Source: Bartonella sp. 220B (GTDB lineage Bacteria; Pseudomonadota; Alphaproteobacteria; Rhizobiales; Rhizobiaceae). Taken from it: 64,000 nt of DNA. The notes beneath the pieces were generated by a model. The model worked only from the letters and a program-made list of their open reading frames with translations. It was not told where the DNA came from and did not search any database. The position numbers and the translations under genes were made by a program. The first letter of the stretch is position 1; every line of letters starts with the position of its first letter. Below are positions 61,515 to 64,000 of this stretch, in pieces. The DNA lies in contig NZ_JANHOI010000002.1 in assembly GCF_026930205.1 (NCBI RefSeq), positions 186,001-250,000 of the forward strand, written 5' to 3'.

Positions 61515-62606
61515 TTAGCCATCCTCTTTATGAAGAAGAAAAGAGATTCCCAAAAACAATGCAATAACAACCGGTGTCCAAGCGGCAATAATGGGTGGAA
61601 TATATCCGGCATTACCAAAAGCCTGAACGAGTACAGAAATAACATAAAGCATGAATCCGGCTGTTACGCCACCAAGAATCAATGTTCCAGATTGTCCAAA
61701 GCGCGTGAAATTTAAAGATACAATTGCTGCAATGAGAGTCATTGCCACAAGCAGTGCAGGCAATGCAATCAAAGATTGTAAATACATCTCAAAATTATTG
61801 GCAGAATAGCCAAATGAACGTGCAATCATAATTTTTTTTGGCAATTGATAAAATGGGATAGTCGCGGGATTTACTAAACGTTCGGTTAAAAATTCAGGTT
61901 TTAGATTAGTTTTTATTTGAAACGTAGTAAATTTTTCAGGAGGATGCCCTATTTTATAGATTGTACCTTCTTTTAATAGCCAAGCACCGTTTGTTAATGT
62001 TGCCTTTTGGGCGTTAATCCAATTTTTGACTGTTGCATTATCGTTATATTGTACAAAGGTTGTATCAATAAGAGAAAGCCCTTGATCAGTGATAGATTTA
62101 GCACCAATAGTTGTTTTGCCTGAATTTGTGCGTTGTGTGAACCATGGTATACGTGTGTCATGAAAGGATGTGAGTATATTATTGCTACGCCACTCAGTCA
62201 TCATTTTTTCTGCTTGAGAAAATCCCCATGCAGCAAGTGGATTAATCAGCAGAATTGAAAATAATCCAAAAAGAAAAGCTCCCAAGCAAGCAGGCATGAG
62301 AAATTGCCATGCAGAAACACCAATTGAACGTGTCACAACAAGCTCAAGTTTTCTATTAAGCGAGATCAGCATCACCATTGCAGAAAAGAGTGCGATAAAG
62401 GGAATGAGTTGTTGCACAATAAAAGGGATGCGAAAAGCAGAAATAAGAAATGCATCTTTTGCGGTATAATGGGAAAGGTGAGATAGACGACCAGAGTTTT
62501 CTGTAAAGTCGATTAAAAAAGCAAGAATAAAAATACTCACAAAGAAATAACAGGTTGTTTTGAGATAACGTATAAAAAAATATCGCCCAAGCGTCCAACC
62601 AATCAT
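61515..62606 (-). CDS. lptG: LPS export permease LptG
   Basis: LptG and LptF form the inner-membrane channel of the LPS exporter LptB2FG. The 363-residue protein has the YjgP/YjgQ pattern: an N-terminal span GRYFFIRYLKTTCYFFVS, RIPFIVQQLIPFIALFSAM, a periplasmic jellyroll region (about 115-260), then spans with LNFTRFGQSGTLILGGVTAG and PPIIAAWTPVVIALFLG. It overlaps lptF by 4 bases and abuts lptD. LptB and LptC are not in this window. Confidence 0.93.
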   Translation of the reverse strand: MIGWTLGRYFFIRYLKTTCYFFVSIFILAFLIDFTENSGRLSHLSHYTAKDAFLISAFRIPFIVQQLIPFIALFSAMVMLISLNRKLELVVTRSIGVSAWQFLMPACLGAFLFGLFSILLINPLAAWGFSQAEKMMTEWRSNNILTSFHDTRIPWFTQRTNSGKTTIGAKSITDQGLSLIDTTFVQYNDNATVKNWINAQKATLTNGAWLLKEGTIYKIGHPPEKFTTFQIKTNLKPEFLTERLVNPATIPFYQLPKKIMIARSFGYSANNFEMYLQSLIALPALLVAMTLIAAIVSLNFTRFGQSGTLILGGVTAGFMLYVISVLVQAFGNAGYIPPIIAAWTPVVIALFLGISFLLHKEDG

Positions 62607-63793
62607 GATATTTTATCCGAGTGGTATAGAGATTTTCGATGTTTAAATTTATTTACCAATTTTTGAAGAGCGCCTTGAATAACCTCGTTAAGTTTTGTGG
62701 GGATACCAATTTGATGATTTGTTAAGAGCATGAAAAAAATAAGCATACTCATTCCTATGGGTGTAATATAAAGCAGAGGAATGTAGGCAAGATCACCCTT
62801 TGCTTTTTCGGCGAAAAAATATCCTATCCAATACACTAATAAAGAAATACTAATCGCAGAGAAGTTTGCAGAGTTGCGTGCTTGTCGATATGAGCGTGTA
62901 TCTCCTGCTGCTGCTAATGCAATGAGTGAAAAAACAATTGGATAGAGCCATTCTGTGAGTCTGCGATGAAACTCAGCTTTATAGTGGAGAGGTTTTCGTT
63001 GATAGTAGGGATCTTTCGGGTCAGGATTTCGTAAATAAGAAAGAGGACGGTCTTTTGGGTAAAGTGTGGGTGTTTTATCGTTGGGGATGAATTCACTCAA
63101 GTTAAAGGTATACGAGCTGAATTGAACGATTGAAACGCTCTTATTTTGATGATTGTTTCTTTCTATTTCACCATTATTGAGGACTAAAAAATGGCCATTT
63201 TTATTGCTTACAATTGACGCATCTGTTGCATAATAAAAAATATCAGTTTTAGAATCACGTTGGTCAGCGATGAAAAGATGCTTAAGTGTTCCGTTTGGAT
63301 TTCGTCCACCAATTTCTATGTAAAGGTTATTGGCGAGTTTTTGGAAGCTGCCTTCACTAATGAAAAGATTAATAAGATCAAAATGAGCACTTGCAAGCAT
63401 TTGTCGCATATTAAGTCTAGCTTGAGGAACAACAAAATTGGCTATAGAAAAGGAGGCACAGGCTGCAACAATTGCGAGGAGAAGAATAGGTTTCCAGACA
63501 GTATTTTTTGGAAAACCGGAGGCACTGATGATTGCAAGCTCTGAGTCTTGATTCATTGCTGAAAGGGTACTTGTAATCGCAATGACTAATGCAAAGGGAA
63601 TGACAAGAAAAATAACAGAAGGGACCAATGAGAGTGAAAATTGCAAAACTGTGAAGAGTGTTTGTTTACTTGTTGTGAGAAAGTTTATCCGTGCAAGAAT
63701 CTGCACTGTCCAACTGATACTGACTGCTGCAATCATAACAGCACTAAACAGCACAAGAACACGTTTTAGGATATATAACTCAATGATACGCAT
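62603..63793 (-). CDS. lptF: LPS export permease LptF
   Basis: LptF is the partner of LptG in the LPS exporter. The 396-residue protein has the family N-terminus MRIIELYILKRVLVLFSAVM, spans with LSLVPSVIFLVIPFALVIAI, the region MNQDSELAIISASGFPKN (coupling-helix motif), a periplasmic domain, and C-terminal spans LTEWLYPIVFSLIALAAAGD and LLYITPIGMSMLIFFML. It is the first visible gene of the operon. Its promoter should lie in 63794-64000, where I see no clear hexamer pair. Confidence 0.92.
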   Translation of the reverse strand: MRIIELYILKRVLVLFSAVMIAAVSISWTVQILARINFLTTSKQTLFTVLQFSLSLVPSVIFLVIPFALVIAITSTLSAMNQDSELAIISASGFPKNTVWKPILLLAIVAACASFSIANFVVPQARLNMRQMLASAHFDLINLFISEGSFQKLANNLYIEIGGRNPNGTLKHLFIADQRDSKTDIFYYATDASIVSNKNGHFLVLNNGEIERNNHQNKSVSIVQFSSYTFNLSEFIPNDKTPTLYPKDRPLSYLRNPDPKDPYYQRKPLHYKAEFHRRLTEWLYPIVFSLIALAAAGDTRSYRQARNSANFSAISISLLVYWIGYFFAEKAKGDLAYIPLLYITPIGMSMLIFFMLLTNHQIGIPTKLNEVIQGALQKLVNKFKHRKSLYHSDKIS

Positions 63794-64000
63794 AAACTGG
63801 ATAACATCCTCAGTCTTTAATGAGAGAGTAAATATTGTACACTGTCTTTTAGATGAAAAATATAACCAATAAAAAATATTTTTATATATTGCGCACTTTC
63901 ATAAAATAAAGAACATGAGATTGTTAGCCAACTTCAATCCATTCTATTTATATTCTATTTTCAACTATAGTCCATAGAGAAGCAAGAAAACAAACTCAAA

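Overview
The window is AT-rich alphaproteobacterial chromosome, most likely Bartonella (Rhizobiales). The grounds are the haem-uptake block hutA-hmuSTUV with divergent tonB, the gene orders rpoZ-rel-pyrE-DUF2062-acpS-lepB-rnc-era-recO and lptF-lptG-lptD-surA-pdxA-rsmA, a TIGR02301-type protein, and wide non-coding gaps. Nothing in the sequence fixes the species. No rRNA, tRNA, IS element or CRISPR array was found.

Layout. (1) 1-5078, minus: thiamine operon thiC-thiO-thiS-thiG-thiE-thiD, tightly overlapped, with thiD cut by the window edge. (2) 5079-8628: a sparse island holding one intact phage-type tail-fibre/collar gene with its own terminator, surrounded by about 2.6 kb of AT-rich DNA that looks decayed. 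(3) 8629-15961: haem acquisition, with outer-membrane receptor HutA, cytosolic HmuS, the HmuTUV ABC importer and TonB. (4) 16066-20524: lytic transglycosylase, dapA, smpB and a uracil-DNA glycosylase. (5) 21086-28755, plus: rpoZ, rel, pyrE, DUF2062, acpS, lepB, rnc, era, recO. (6) 28783-34226: panC-panB, an HD hydrolase, a YgfZ-like protein, dihydroorotase and a TIGR02301 protein. (7) 34744-40631, plus: cysS, a DUF421 protein, an Atm1-type ABC exporter, then psd-pssA for phosphatidylethanolamine. (8) 40710-49657, minus: an SDR enzyme, purF, cvpA, radA, dnaB, rplI, a DUF2232 protein, rpsR and rpsF. (9) 50007-56209, plus: a PAP2 phosphatase, fabD-fabG-acpP-fabF, mltG, gmk. (10) 56252-63793, minus: envelope-biogenesis operon lptF-lptG-lptD-surA-like-pdxA-rsmA.

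Most of the window is conserved housekeeping sequence. The parts worth a second look are non-coding or accessory. They are a GC-richer, strongly paired leader in front of rpsF (candidate S6:S18 autoregulatory RNA), the orphan tail-collar gene and its decayed surroundings, a minus-strand-specific hairpin between hutA and hmuS, a TGA-N9-TCA motif between hutA and tonB, and a thiC leader in which no canonical TPP riboswitch could be read. I did not find a convincing new multi-gene system, and I do not claim one.
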